Positions 26,630 to 35,882 of a DNA stretch of 64,000 bases are shown here, piece by piece; position 1 is the stretch's first letter, and the number at the start of each line of letters is the position of its first letter. Origin of the DNA: Coprobacter fastidiosus (lineage in GTDB: Bacteria > Bacteroidota > Bacteroidia > Bacteroidales > Coprobacteraceae); assembly GCF_030296935.1 (NCBI RefSeq), contig NZ_AP028032.1, forward strand, positions 1,674,001 through 1,738,000, given 5' to 3'. A model generated the notes under the pieces. The model was not told the origin of the DNA, did not search any database, and saw only the letters and a list, made by a program, of their open reading frames with translations. A program made the translations under genes and the position numbers.

Positions 26630-28882
26630 ATGAGAAACATTTTCCTACCGATCTTATTTATTTTCTTTTTTTCATATAGTACTTATGCAAAAAAGTCTCC
26701 CGTCGATTATGTAAACCCTTATATGGGTAACATCAGCCATTTGCTGAAACCGACCTATCCTACCGTACATCTGCCGAACGGGATGCTGCGCATATATCCC
26801 CAACGGGGAGACCACACGGAAAGCTATATTCACGGACTTCCGATAATCGTAGTCAATCACCGGGAAAACTGTTGTTTCAATTTATCTGCTTTTCAAGGAT
26901 ATGAGTCTCAACTGTCTCCTGTTATCAGAACAGATTATGACAATGAACAGATTATGCCCTATTACTACAAATCGGACATCGACAATCAACAGATAAAAGC
27001 CGAATTTACCCCGACATATAGGGCTGCGATCTATCGATTGACATATACTCAAAATAAACCGGGATACCTTATTCTAAATTCCGGGAACGGAGAAATGGAA
27101 ATCGAAGGAAACTCAATCAAAGGATACCAAAATACTTGGGGAAATACCCGAGTATATATTTATCTCGAAACCGATATTATACCTTCAAAATCCGGAATAT
27201 TGAAAGACAAAAAACTAAACACCGCACAGACCAAAACCTCTGGAGACAATTCTTGTGCCGTTTTTTGTTTTGACGGTCAAACACAAATAAACGCCAGATA
27301 CGGAATTTCGTTTATCAGTATAGAACAAGCAAAGAAAAATTTACAAAATGAAATACCCGATTTCAATTTCGACAAAACAAAAAACAACGGACGCAAAATA
27401 TGGAACGAAGCTTTAGGGAAAATCGAAGTAAAAGGTGGAACTGAAAATGATAAAACCGTTTTTTACACCTCTTTGTACCGTTGTTATGAACGTCCGGTAA
27501 ATATCAGTGAAGACGGTTACTATTACTGTGCATCCGACCGGAAAGTACACAAGGACGATGGCCATGCCTACTATACGGACGATTGGTTATGGGATACCTA
27601 CCGGGCAACGCATCCGCTGCGTATATTGATCGATGCAGATGTCGAAAACGATATTCTCGTTTCATTTATCCGAGCTGCAGAGTTATCGGAAAAACAGTGG
27701 TTCCCGACATTCCCGGCGATAACCGGAGATTCACGCAGGATGAACTGCAACCACGGTGTTGCAACGATTGCCGATGCATGGGAAAAAGGTCTCCGGAACT
27801 TCGATCTGAAAAAAGCTTACGAATACACCCGTAAAGGAATAGAGGAAAAGACTCTTGCGCCATGGTCTTCGGGAGATGCCGGATGGCTCGACCGTTTTTA
27901 CAAAGAAAACGGATATATCCCGGCTTTGGCTCCGGGAGAAAAAGAAACAGTTCCCGAAGTAAACGGTTTTGAAAAACGCCAGCCGATCCCCGTCACTTTA
28001 GGAACAGCTTATGACCAATGGTGCTTGTCGCGAATAGCTGCCGCCTTAAACAAAAAAGATGAATCGGAATATTATCTGAAATGTTCTTATAATTACCGTA
28101 ACGTTTTTAATCCTCAAACATCGTTCTTCCATCCGAAAGATAAGAATGGAAACTTCATAGAACCGTTCGATTATCGTTTTTCAGGAGGTATAGGCGCACG
28201 AGATTATTATGCAGAAAACAACGGATGGACATACCGCTGGGATGTACAACACAATATCGGAGATTTGGTGAATTTAATGGGCGGTGCTGAAAAATTCTCA
28301 GAAAATCTCGATCAAACATTCAGCGAATGGTTAGGGCGAAACAAATATGAATTTTATGCCCAATTACCCGATCAAACAGGGAATGTCGGACAATTTTCCA
28401 TGGCAAATGAACCATCTCTACACATTCCTTACCTATATAATTATGCAGGTAAACCTTGGAAAACACAGAAAAGAATCAGAGACCTCGTACATCAATGGTT
28501 CAGAAATGATGTTATGGGTGTTCCCGGAGACGAAGACGGAGGTGGACTTTCTTCTTTTGTAGTCTTTTCTATGATGGGCTTTTATCCGGTTACTCCGGGA
28601 TCTCCATCCTATAATATCGGAAGCCCGTTCTTCAATGAAATAAAAATAAAATTAAGCAACGGAAAAACATTCTGCATTATCGGAAAATATTGCTCCGAAG
28701 AAAATAAATATATACAATCAGCAAAACTGAATGGTAAAGTGTGGGAAAAACCTTGGTTTTCTCATGACGACATAAAAAACGGAGGGAAGCTCGAATTCAT
28801 AATGGGTGACAAACATAATACCGAATGGGGTAGCGATATGAACAATGTTCCTCCTTCAGCACTCCCCTACCCGAAAAACTAA
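26630..28882 (+). CDS. GH92 family alpha-mannosidase, second type
   Basis: 750 residues with a signal peptide (ending TYA). GH92 hallmarks are VDYVNPYMGN, TVHLPNGM, MANEPSLHIPYLYNYAGKPWKTQ (with the likely catalytic acid Glu) and GFYPVTPGS. It differs from the first GH92 in the base region, where GDEDGGGLSSFVVFSMMG replaces GNDDCGQMSAWYIFS, and in the N-terminal metal/substrate region. The two are therefore distant paralogues from different GH92 branches and probably cleave different linkages or a more decorated mannoside. It is the first gene of the third plus-strand cluster, followed by three GH30 genes. Confidence 0.92.
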   Translation: MRNIFLPILFIFFFSYSTYAKKSPVDYVNPYMGNISHLLKPTYPTVHLPNGMLRIYPQRGDHTESYIHGLPIIVVNHRENCCFNLSAFQGYESQLSPVIRTDYDNEQIMPYYYKSDIDNQQIKAEFTPTYRAAIYRLTYTQNKPGYLILNSGNGEMEIEGNSIKGYQNTWGNTRVYIYLETDIIPSKSGILKDKKLNTAQTKTSGDNSCAVFCFDGQTQINARYGISFISIEQAKKNLQNEIPDFNFDKTKNNGRKIWNEALGKIEVKGGTENDKTVFYTSLYRCYERPVNISEDGYYYCASDRKVHKDDGHAYYTDDWLWDTYRATHPLRILIDADVENDILVSFIRAAELSEKQWFPTFPAITGDSRRMNCNHGVATIADAWEKGLRNFDLKKAYEYTRKGIEEKTLAPWSSGDAGWLDRFYKENGYIPALAPGEKETVPEVNGFEKRQPIPVTLGTAYDQWCLSRIAAALNKKDESEYYLKCSYNYRNVFNPQTSFFHPKDKNGNFIEPFDYRFSGGIGARDYYAENNGWTYRWDVQHNIGDLVNLMGGAEKFSENLDQTFSEWLGRNKYEFYAQLPDQTGNVGQFSMANEPSLHIPYLYNYAGKPWKTQKRIRDLVHQWFRNDVMGVPGDEDGGGLSSFVVFSMMGFYPVTPGSPSYNIGSPFFNEIKIKLSNGKTFCIIGKYCSEENKYIQSAKLNGKVWEKPWFSHDDIKNGGKLEFIMGDKHNTEWGSDMNNVPPSALPYPKN

Positions 28883-28910
28883 ATTACCAAAATACAAAAC
28901 AGATATATCT

Positions 28911-30329
28911 ATGAAAACAGGAAAAAAACTTATCCCGATCTTATGCTGTATCGGCATTGCACATTTCTGTTCTGCGCAACAAGTCGAATGGAAATACACT
29001 ACAAATAGCGACCGATGGCAGGACGAACATAATGTAACTGTCTCTAAAGCTCAAAATCAGGTTAAATATGACGTTCTGATTACATCTTATAAAGAACAGA
29101 CAATCGATGGTTTCGGAGGGTGTTTCAACGAATTGGGCTGGGATGCGCTTAATCTTCTCGACCCTCAGAAAAAACAGGAAGTACTGAACTCTCTATTCCA
29201 CCCTACTGAAGGAGTATGTTTTACTTACTGCCGGACAACCATAGGAGGAAACGACTATTCTCGGAACTGGTACAGTTTGAATGATACGGAAGGCGACTTC
29301 AAGATGAAAAACTTCAGTATAGAACGAGATAAAGAAGCTCTTATCCCTTATATAAAATCGGCATTAGCAATAAACCCGGACATGAAATTGTGGGCATGTC
29401 CATGGAGTCCTCCGACATGGATGAAAACAAACAGACACTATGCAACCAAATCGGGAGACCATAATGATCTTAAAGAAGAAGATCAAGTTCTGGAAGGAGA
29501 TCACTTCATACAAGAAAAAAAATATCTCGATGCTCATGCTCTTTACTTGTCAAAATACGTCAAAGCATACCAAAAAGAAGGTATAGACATCTCTATGATA
29601 CAATTCCAAAACGAACCGTATTCACGTCAGCAATGGCCGACTTGTTTATGGACACCCGACGCCATGCGAAACTTCATAGCAAATCATTTAGGTCCGTTGT
29701 TCAAAAAAAAGCTTCCGGACGTAGAATTATGGCTCGGTACACTCAACTGTAACCGTATGGAAGACGTAAACCTCGTAATGAGCGATCCTAAAGCTCGGAA
29801 ATATATCAAAGGTATCGGATTACAATGGGAAGGTAAAGATATTATTGCCGAAATACATCGAAAATATCCCGAAATAAGATTGATGCAGACTGAAAACGAA
29901 GCAGGAGGCGGAACTTTTGACTGGGGCGCTGCAGAACATACATTCGATTTGATCAGAAAATATATCGGAGGAGGAGCCAATGCTTATATGTACTGGAATA
30001 TGGTTTTACAGGATAAAGGGACAAGTACATGGGGATGGAGTCAGAATGCAATGATCGTTATCGACTCAAAAACCAAACAAGTAAATTATACTCCTGAATT
30101 TTATGTTATGAAACATCTCAGTCACTATGTAAAACCCGGAGATTATAAACTAAAAACATTGGGTCAGGATGAGAATTTATTAGCCTTCAGAAATAAAGAA
30201 GGAAAAACGATAATTCTTGTTGCTAATAAGGAAGATAAAATCAAAAATATGACGGTTTCAATAAACGGGAATGTATTGAATCTAAGTCTCAAACCGAAAT
30301 CCTTCAATACTTTATCTATAAAACTCTAA
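28911..30329 (+). CDS. GH30 family beta-glycosidase (copy A)
   Basis: 472 residues from ATG 28911, 28 bp after GH92. An earlier in-frame ATG (28845) overlaps the GH92 gene and would bury the signal peptide. Motifs are DGFGGCFNELGWDAL, YCRTTIGGNDYSRNWYSLND, PWSPPTWMKTNRHYA, the acid/base motif QFQNEPYS (E235) and the nucleophile motif LMQTENEAGGG (E328), followed by GGGANAYMYWNMVLQDKGTSTWGW. The C-terminal beta-domain (about 400-472) is typical. GH30 contains glucosylceramidases, beta-1,6-glucanases, beta-xylosidases and others; beta-1,6-glucanase or beta-glucosidase action is plausible but not proven. It is clearly more distant from the next two copies than they are from each other. Confidence 0.93.
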   Translation: MKTGKKLIPILCCIGIAHFCSAQQVEWKYTTNSDRWQDEHNVTVSKAQNQVKYDVLITSYKEQTIDGFGGCFNELGWDALNLLDPQKKQEVLNSLFHPTEGVCFTYCRTTIGGNDYSRNWYSLNDTEGDFKMKNFSIERDKEALIPYIKSALAINPDMKLWACPWSPPTWMKTNRHYATKSGDHNDLKEEDQVLEGDHFIQEKKYLDAHALYLSKYVKAYQKEGIDISMIQFQNEPYSRQQWPTCLWTPDAMRNFIANHLGPLFKKKLPDVELWLGTLNCNRMEDVNLVMSDPKARKYIKGIGLQWEGKDIIAEIHRKYPEIRLMQTENEAGGGTFDWGAAEHTFDLIRKYIGGGANAYMYWNMVLQDKGTSTWGWSQNAMIVIDSKTKQVNYTPEFYVMKHLSHYVKPGDYKLKTLGQDENLLAFRNKEGKTIILVANKEDKIKNMTVSINGNVLNLSLKPKSFNTLSIKL

Positions 30330-30339
30330 AAAAACGATT

Positions 30340-31761
30340 ATGAACACGAAATCAATATATACAGTATTTTTGTCGGTCATTATCAGCGCCGGAGTTTCTG
30401 CACAAAAAGTTGAATGGAAATACTCTACTCAAGATAATTACTGGAAAAACGGAAAAGGAATAAAGTGGTCTGACTCCCCTGAAAAAACAGGAGAAGTTAT
30501 CCGAATATCTGATGAAAAAGCCCAATATATCGATGGTCTGGGCGGTACTTTCAATGAACTCGGATGGGACGCTTTATGTACTTTGCCCGAAGAAAAAAAG
30601 AATGAAATTCTTTATAATCTGTTCAGCCCGAAGGAATCCAACTATACCTATTGCAGAATGCCTATCGGAGCCAGTGATTTCGCTATGAATTTCTATTCTC
30701 TGAACGATGTTGTCGATGATTTCGATATGATCAATTTCAGTATCGACAGAGACCGGCACATATTGATGCGCTATATCAAAGAAGCTCAGAAAATTCACCC
30801 CGGCCTGAAAATCTGGGCATCGCCTTGGTGTCCGCCGGCTTGGATGAAAACCAATAACCATTATGCCAGCGAATATGATAACAGCCCCGTCAATCATAAC
30901 GGACTACCGCAAAAAAGGGCATTGGAACTGCCTACCACCGGATTTAAGATGCAACCGGGATATTTAGATGCCTACGCCCTCTATTTCACTAAATTCGTTC
31001 AAGCTTACGAGAAAGAAGGTATCAAAATCGAGGCTGTAAATATTCAGAACGAGCCTTGTTCGACTCAAAAATACGCCAGTTGTACATGGCGTCCGGAAGA
31101 TATGGCATATTTTATCGGCAAATTCTTAGGACCGAAATTCGAAAAAGAAAACATTCAGACCGAAATATTCTTCGGAACAATCAACAGGGATAATCCCCAA
31201 TATACCAAAACCGCACTCGATGATCCCGCCGCATCGAAATATATCAAAGGGGTCGGATTCCAATGGGACGGTAAAGGGGCAATACCTACTATACACAAAG
31301 AATATCCTCACCTTAAAATGATGCATACCGAAGCCGAATGCGGTAACGGTTCGAACGATTGGGGTGCGGCTGAGCATACATGGTGGCAAATTAGCCATTA
31401 TATGAGAAACGGAGCTCGGGTATTTACCTACTGGAACATGATTCTCGACCAAAACGGTATAAGCCCTTGGGGATGGAAACAAAACTCACTGATTACTATC
31501 AATACCGAAAACGGAGATGTCACCTATCATCCCGAATTCTATTTGATGAAACATCTGTGCCATTATATCGTTCCCGGTGCTTACCGGTTACAGACTCCGG
31601 ACAATCAGGAAAACATTCTCGCTTTTGAAAATCCTGACGGAAAAATAACGGTAATGATCGTAAATCGAGAAAATCAGGAGAAAAATATTTCGCTCTCGCT
31701 TAAAGGGAAATATCTAAACCTAAAAGTAAGTCCGAAATCATTTAATACATTATCGATATAA
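30340..31761 (+). CDS. GH30 family beta-glycosidase (copy B)
   Basis: 473 residues with a signal peptide (ending GVSAQ), 10 bp after copy A. Catalytic residues are E238 in NIQNEPCS and E331 in MMHTEAECG. From about residue 62 to 463 it is almost identical to copy C except for two patches: residues about 180-202 (SEYDNSPVNHNGLPQKRAL here) and about 241-256 just after the acid/base (STQKYASCTWRPEDMA here). Both patches probably form loops near the active site. The signal peptide and first 50 mature residues are also divergent. Copies B and C are therefore a tandem duplication whose shared parts have been homogenised or only recently split. Confidence 0.93.
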   Translation: MNTKSIYTVFLSVIISAGVSAQKVEWKYSTQDNYWKNGKGIKWSDSPEKTGEVIRISDEKAQYIDGLGGTFNELGWDALCTLPEEKKNEILYNLFSPKESNYTYCRMPIGASDFAMNFYSLNDVVDDFDMINFSIDRDRHILMRYIKEAQKIHPGLKIWASPWCPPAWMKTNNHYASEYDNSPVNHNGLPQKRALELPTTGFKMQPGYLDAYALYFTKFVQAYEKEGIKIEAVNIQNEPCSTQKYASCTWRPEDMAYFIGKFLGPKFEKENIQTEIFFGTINRDNPQYTKTALDDPAASKYIKGVGFQWDGKGAIPTIHKEYPHLKMMHTEAECGNGSNDWGAAEHTWWQISHYMRNGARVFTYWNMILDQNGISPWGWKQNSLITINTENGDVTYHPEFYLMKHLCHYIVPGAYRLQTPDNQENILAFENPDGKITVMIVNRENQEKNISLSLKGKYLNLKVSPKSFNTLSI

Positions 31762-33177
31762 TCAAACTTAAATTATTCAACATTACATCTATGAATAAAA
31801 GATTTTTATCTTTAATGATTTTTTCATTCGCCATTACCGGAGTTTCTGCTCAAAAAATTGAATGGAAATATTCTACACCGAATAACTACTGGGAAACAGA
31901 AAAAAACATAAAATGGTCGGATACTCCGGAAAATTCGAGTGAGATAATACCAATTTCAGAGAATAAGGCTCAATATATCGATGGTCTGGGCGGTACTTTC
32001 AACGAACTCGGATGGGACGCTTTATGTACTTTGCCCGAAGAAAAAAAGAATGAAATTCTTTATAATCTGTTCAGCCCGAAGGAATCCAACTATACCTATT
32101 GTAGAATGCCTATCGGAGCCAGTGATTTCGCCATGAATTTCTATTCTCTGAACGACGTTGTCGATGATTTCGATATGATCAATTTCAGTATCGATAGAGA
32201 CCGGCACATATTGATGCGCTATATCAAAGAAGCTCAGAAAATTCATCCCGGCCTGAAAATCTGGGCATCGCCTTGGTGTCCGCCGGCTTGGATGAAAACC
32301 AATAACCATTATGCCAGCAACTACGATAATGGGACTGTTAACCGAAACGGTCTGCCTCGAGAAAAAGTTTTGGAATTGCCGACTACCGGATTCAAGATGC
32401 AACCGGGATATTTAGATGCCTACGCCCTCTATTTCACTAAATTCGTTCAAGCTTACGAGAAAGAAGGTATCAAAATCGAGGCTGTAAATATTCAGAACGA
32501 GCCTTGTTCAAATCATAAATTTCCCAGTTGCAATTGGCGATCAGAAGACTTAGCTTATTTTATCGGTAAATTCTTAGGACCGAAATTCGAAAAAGAAAAC
32601 ATTCAGACCGAAATATTCTTCGGAACAATCAACAGGGATAATCCCCAATATACCAAAACCGCACTCGATGATCCCGCCGCATCGAAATATATCAAAGGGG
32701 TCGGATTCCAATGGGACGGTAAAGGGGCAATACCTACTATACACAAAGAATATCCTCACCTTAAAATGATGCATACCGAAGCCGAATGCGGTAACGGTTC
32801 GAACGATTGGGGTGCGGCCGAGCATACATGGTGGCAAATCAGCCATTATATGAGAAACGGAGCTCGGGTATTTACCTACTGGAACATGATTCTCGACCAA
32901 AACGGTATAAGTCCTTGGGGATGGAAACAAAACTCACTGATTACTATCAATACCGAAAACGGAGATGTCACTTATCATCCCGAATTCTATTTGATGAAAC
33001 ATCTGTGCCATTATATCGTTCCCGGTGCTTACAGGTTACAGACTCCGGACAATCAGGAAAACATTCTCGCTTTTGAAAATCCTGACGGAAAAATAACGGT
33101 AATGATCGTAAATCGAGAAAATCAGGAGAAAAATATTTCGCTCTCGCTTAAAGGGAAATATCTAAACCTAAAAGTAA
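30523..33177 (+). repeat. Tandem 1.2-kb near-identical GH30 repeat
   Basis: The tracts 30523-31729 and 31971-33177 align without gaps at an offset of 1448 bp. They are nearly identical except for two blocks, about 30878-30945 and 31063-31120 in the first copy, where changes are dense and include synonymous sites. Downstream of the second block I see only about five single-base differences over some 600 bp. Confidence 0.9.
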
Positions 33178-33209
33178 AATCAAAATCATTTAATACAATA
33201 AATCTATAA
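31791..33209 (+). CDS. GH30 family beta-glycosidase (copy C)
   Basis: 472 residues with a signal peptide (ending GVSAQ), 29 bp after copy B. Acid/base is E237 in NIQNEPCS; the nucleophile motif is HTEAECG. Its variant patches read SNYDNGTVNRNGLPREKVL and SNHKFPSCNWRSEDLA. The last residues also differ (KSKSFNTINL against SPKSFNTLSI). Outside the patches only scattered synonymous changes separate it from copy B. It probably acts on a closely related linkage or a differently decorated version of the substrate of copy B. Confidence 0.93.
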   Translation: MNKRFLSLMIFSFAITGVSAQKIEWKYSTPNNYWETEKNIKWSDTPENSSEIIPISENKAQYIDGLGGTFNELGWDALCTLPEEKKNEILYNLFSPKESNYTYCRMPIGASDFAMNFYSLNDVVDDFDMINFSIDRDRHILMRYIKEAQKIHPGLKIWASPWCPPAWMKTNNHYASNYDNGTVNRNGLPREKVLELPTTGFKMQPGYLDAYALYFTKFVQAYEKEGIKIEAVNIQNEPCSNHKFPSCNWRSEDLAYFIGKFLGPKFEKENIQTEIFFGTINRDNPQYTKTALDDPAASKYIKGVGFQWDGKGAIPTIHKEYPHLKMMHTEAECGNGSNDWGAAEHTWWQISHYMRNGARVFTYWNMILDQNGISPWGWKQNSLITINTENGDVTYHPEFYLMKHLCHYIVPGAYRLQTPDNQENILAFENPDGKITVMIVNRENQEKNISLSLKGKYLNLKVKSKSFNTINL

Positions 33210-33221
33210 TCCCACCTGCTT

Positions 33222-35789
33222 ATGACAAAAAAAATGAAATTAATGCGAAAAGCGCTGTCAGGAGTCGGCCTGTTCATGGCCTTAACTCTTCATGCCCAAA
33301 ACGAACAACCGTTATACAAGGACATGAATGCTCCTATTCATGACAGAGTCATGGATCTTCTTTCCAGAATGACAGTCGAAGAAAAAGTATCGTTAATGAT
33401 ACACAATGCTCCGGGAATTCCTCGGTTAGAGATAGATAAATATTATCACGGTAATGAGGCACTGCACGGGATCGTACGCCCCGGTAAATTTACCGTATTC
33501 CCCCAAGCAATCGGTATGGCAGCCTCATGGAATCCCGAATTGATATACAAAATATCGACCGCCATCTCTGATGAGGCCCGAGGAAAATGGAATGCGTTAG
33601 GATTAGGGAAAAAGCAACTGGACGGTTCGAGTGACCTACTCTCGTTCTGGTCGCCTACGGTAAACATGGCCCGCGATCCCCGCTGGGGACGTACCCCCGA
33701 AACTTACGGGGAAGACCCTCATTTAACAGGAACTCTCGGATGTGCTTTCGTAAAAGGGCTGCAAGGGAATCATCCCAAATACTTGAAAGCCGTAGCTACT
33801 CCCAAACATTTTGCAGCAAACAATGAAGAACATAATAGAGCCTATTGTAATGCCGTAATCTCAGAGCGAGATTTACGGGAATATTATTTACCTTCATTCG
33901 AAAAATGTATCGTAGAAGGTAAAGCGCAATCCATTATGACCGCATACAACGCTGTTAACGGCATACCTTGTACGGTAAATACTTATCTGATAAAAAAAGT
34001 GCTACGTGAAGATTGGGGATTTCAAGGCTATGTAGTAACGGACTGCAGTGCTCCCGCATGGATGGTAACACAACATAAATATGTAAAAGATTATGAAACG
34101 GCGGCCGTATTGATGGCTAAAGCCGGATCGGATATGGAATGTGCAGACAATGTTTATACCCAACCTTTATTGAATGCATATTACAATTACCGGGTAAGTG
34201 ACGCCGATATCGATTCCATTGCTTATCATCTGCTTCGCGGACGGATGTTGCTCGGTCTATTCGATGATCCGGAAAAAAATCCATACAACAAAATAAGTCC
34301 GGAAAAAGTCGGATGTAAAGAACATCAGGAATTAGCTCTTGAAACAGCCCGCCAAAGTCTCGTATTGTTGAAAAACGAAAATAACTTCTTACCGATCAAT
34401 CCGAAAAAAATCAAGTCGATCGCCGTTGTTGGAATCAATGCCGACCGTTGTGAATTCGGAGATTATAGCGGTACGCCGGTTAACGAGTCTGTAACGGTGC
34501 TCGAAGGAATAAAAAGATTAGTAGGCGATCAAGTGAAAGTGGTACATGCTCCTTGGGTATCCAGTGCAACAGGATATGAACCTATTAATAAGAGTTTCTT
34601 TCCGGACGGATTGAAAGCCGAATATTTCAACAATAAAAATCTGGAAGGAACTCCGGCTGTCCGCACTGAAGAAGAGCTATATTATGACCCGGTAAACAGA
34701 CCACCAGATCCGTTTCTTCCGAAAGCTCCGATGTCGGCGAGATGGACGGGAGACCTACTCCCGACCGTCTCAGGTGAATATACGCTTACTCTAAAAACCG
34801 ACGATGGCTGTCGCTTATATTTGGATGACAAAAAACTGATCGATTCATGGGTAGATCGTCCCGCCACAGACGATAAGGTGTTGGTAAACCTCGAAGCCGG
34901 AAAAAGATATAAAATCAAAGTCGAATATTTCGACGGCGGAGGAGACTGTTTCGCACGTCTTTACTGGAAAGCTCCCGACCTCGACAGTCGTGATCGTATC
35001 AACCTATTCGGCGAAGCAGGTAAAGCGGCTAAAGAGTGTGACATAACCGTTGCCGTATTGGGGATAGACAAATCTATCGAACGCGAAGGTCAAGACCGTT
35101 ATACGCTCGAATTACCGGCAGATCAACAAGAGTTTATCCGGGAAATATACAAAATAAATCCCAAAACTGTTGTCGTATTAGTGGCCGGAAGCTCGATTGC
35201 CATCAACTGGATAGATGAAAATATTCCTGCAATTATCGATGCCTGGTATCCCGGTGAACAAGGAGGAACGGCCGTTGCCGAAGCCCTATTCGGGAAATAT
35301 AATCCGGGAGGACGTTTACCATTGACTTTCTATAATTCGATGGATGAATTGCCTCCTTTCGATGATTACGCCGTTAAGAAAGGCCGTACATACCAATACT
35401 TTACCGGCAAACCGTTATACGAATTCGGATATGGACTCAGCTATACCAAATTCAATTACAGAAAACTGAATATCGCATCAAAACAGGATACGATCAACAT
35501 ACAGTTCTCAATCTCGAATACAGGTAAATACGACGGAGACGAAGTCGCCCAAGTATATGTGCAATATCCCGAGACCGGAACATACATGCCGATCAAGCAA
35601 CTGAAAGGATTCAAGCGGGTTCACATCAAAAAAGGACAGACCCAAAATGTATCTATTTCAATCCCGAAAAAAGAGCTTCGCTATTGGGATGAAAAAACGA
35701 GAAAGTTTGTAACGCCTTCAGGTAATTACATTTTCCAAGTAGGTAGTTCTTCACAAAGAATCAATCTTCAAAAAACTTTTGCTTTATAA
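33222..35789 (+). CDS. GH3 beta-glucosidase-type enzyme with PA14 insert
   Basis: 855 residues with a signal peptide (ending LHAQ), 13 bp after GH30 copy C. The GH3 N-terminal barrel (about 30-330) has HGNEALHGIVRPG, MARDPRWGRTPETYGEDP, KHFAANNEEHNR and GYVVTDCSAP, whose D274 is the expected nucleophile. A GH3 C-domain (about 380-440 and 600-720) is interrupted by a PA14 domain (about 460-585; GLKAEYFNNKNLEG, YTLTLKTDDGCRLYLDDKKLIDSW), and a fibronectin-like C-domain follows (about 760-850). PA14 inserts shape the active site of several beta-glucosidases. It would finish degradation of GH30 products in the periplasm. A close paralogue lies at 52290-54842. Confidence 0.95.
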   Translation: MTKKMKLMRKALSGVGLFMALTLHAQNEQPLYKDMNAPIHDRVMDLLSRMTVEEKVSLMIHNAPGIPRLEIDKYYHGNEALHGIVRPGKFTVFPQAIGMAASWNPELIYKISTAISDEARGKWNALGLGKKQLDGSSDLLSFWSPTVNMARDPRWGRTPETYGEDPHLTGTLGCAFVKGLQGNHPKYLKAVATPKHFAANNEEHNRAYCNAVISERDLREYYLPSFEKCIVEGKAQSIMTAYNAVNGIPCTVNTYLIKKVLREDWGFQGYVVTDCSAPAWMVTQHKYVKDYETAAVLMAKAGSDMECADNVYTQPLLNAYYNYRVSDADIDSIAYHLLRGRMLLGLFDDPEKNPYNKISPEKVGCKEHQELALETARQSLVLLKNENNFLPINPKKIKSIAVVGINADRCEFGDYSGTPVNESVTVLEGIKRLVGDQVKVVHAPWVSSATGYEPINKSFFPDGLKAEYFNNKNLEGTPAVRTEEELYYDPVNRPPDPFLPKAPMSARWTGDLLPTVSGEYTLTLKTDDGCRLYLDDKKLIDSWVDRPATDDKVLVNLEAGKRYKIKVEYFDGGGDCFARLYWKAPDLDSRDRINLFGEAGKAAKECDITVAVLGIDKSIEREGQDRYTLELPADQQEFIREIYKINPKTVVVLVAGSSIAINWIDENIPAIIDAWYPGEQGGTAVAEALFGKYNPGGRLPLTFYNSMDELPPFDDYAVKKGRTYQYFTGKPLYEFGYGLSYTKFNYRKLNIASKQDTINIQFSISNTGKYDGDEVAQVYVQYPETGTYMPIKQLKGFKRVHIKKGQTQNVSISIPKKELRYWDEKTRKFVTPSGNYIFQVGSSSQRINLQKTFAL

Positions 35790-35797
35790 AAGCAGAT

Positions 35798-35835
35798 TTT
35801 CAGGAAGTTGTGCAAAATAGCGCAACTTCCTGAAA
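35798..35835 (+). terminator. Long hairpin after the GH3 gene
   Basis: A 16-bp stem (TTTCAGGAAGTTGTGC with GCGCAACTTCCTGAAA, one G-U pair) and a 6-nt loop, 9 nt after the GH3 stop. There is no T-run, so it may attenuate or protect the 3' end instead of fully stopping transcription into GH43. Confidence 0.65.
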
Positions 35836-35882
35836 TAAAACAAAATAAAGAATAACGTAATTCAAATTAAAATGTAATTACA

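Noticed and set aside
31126..31482. Minus-strand ORF of 118 codons present in both GH30 copies B and C
   Set aside because: It is conserved only because the sense genes are duplicated; it has no family features.
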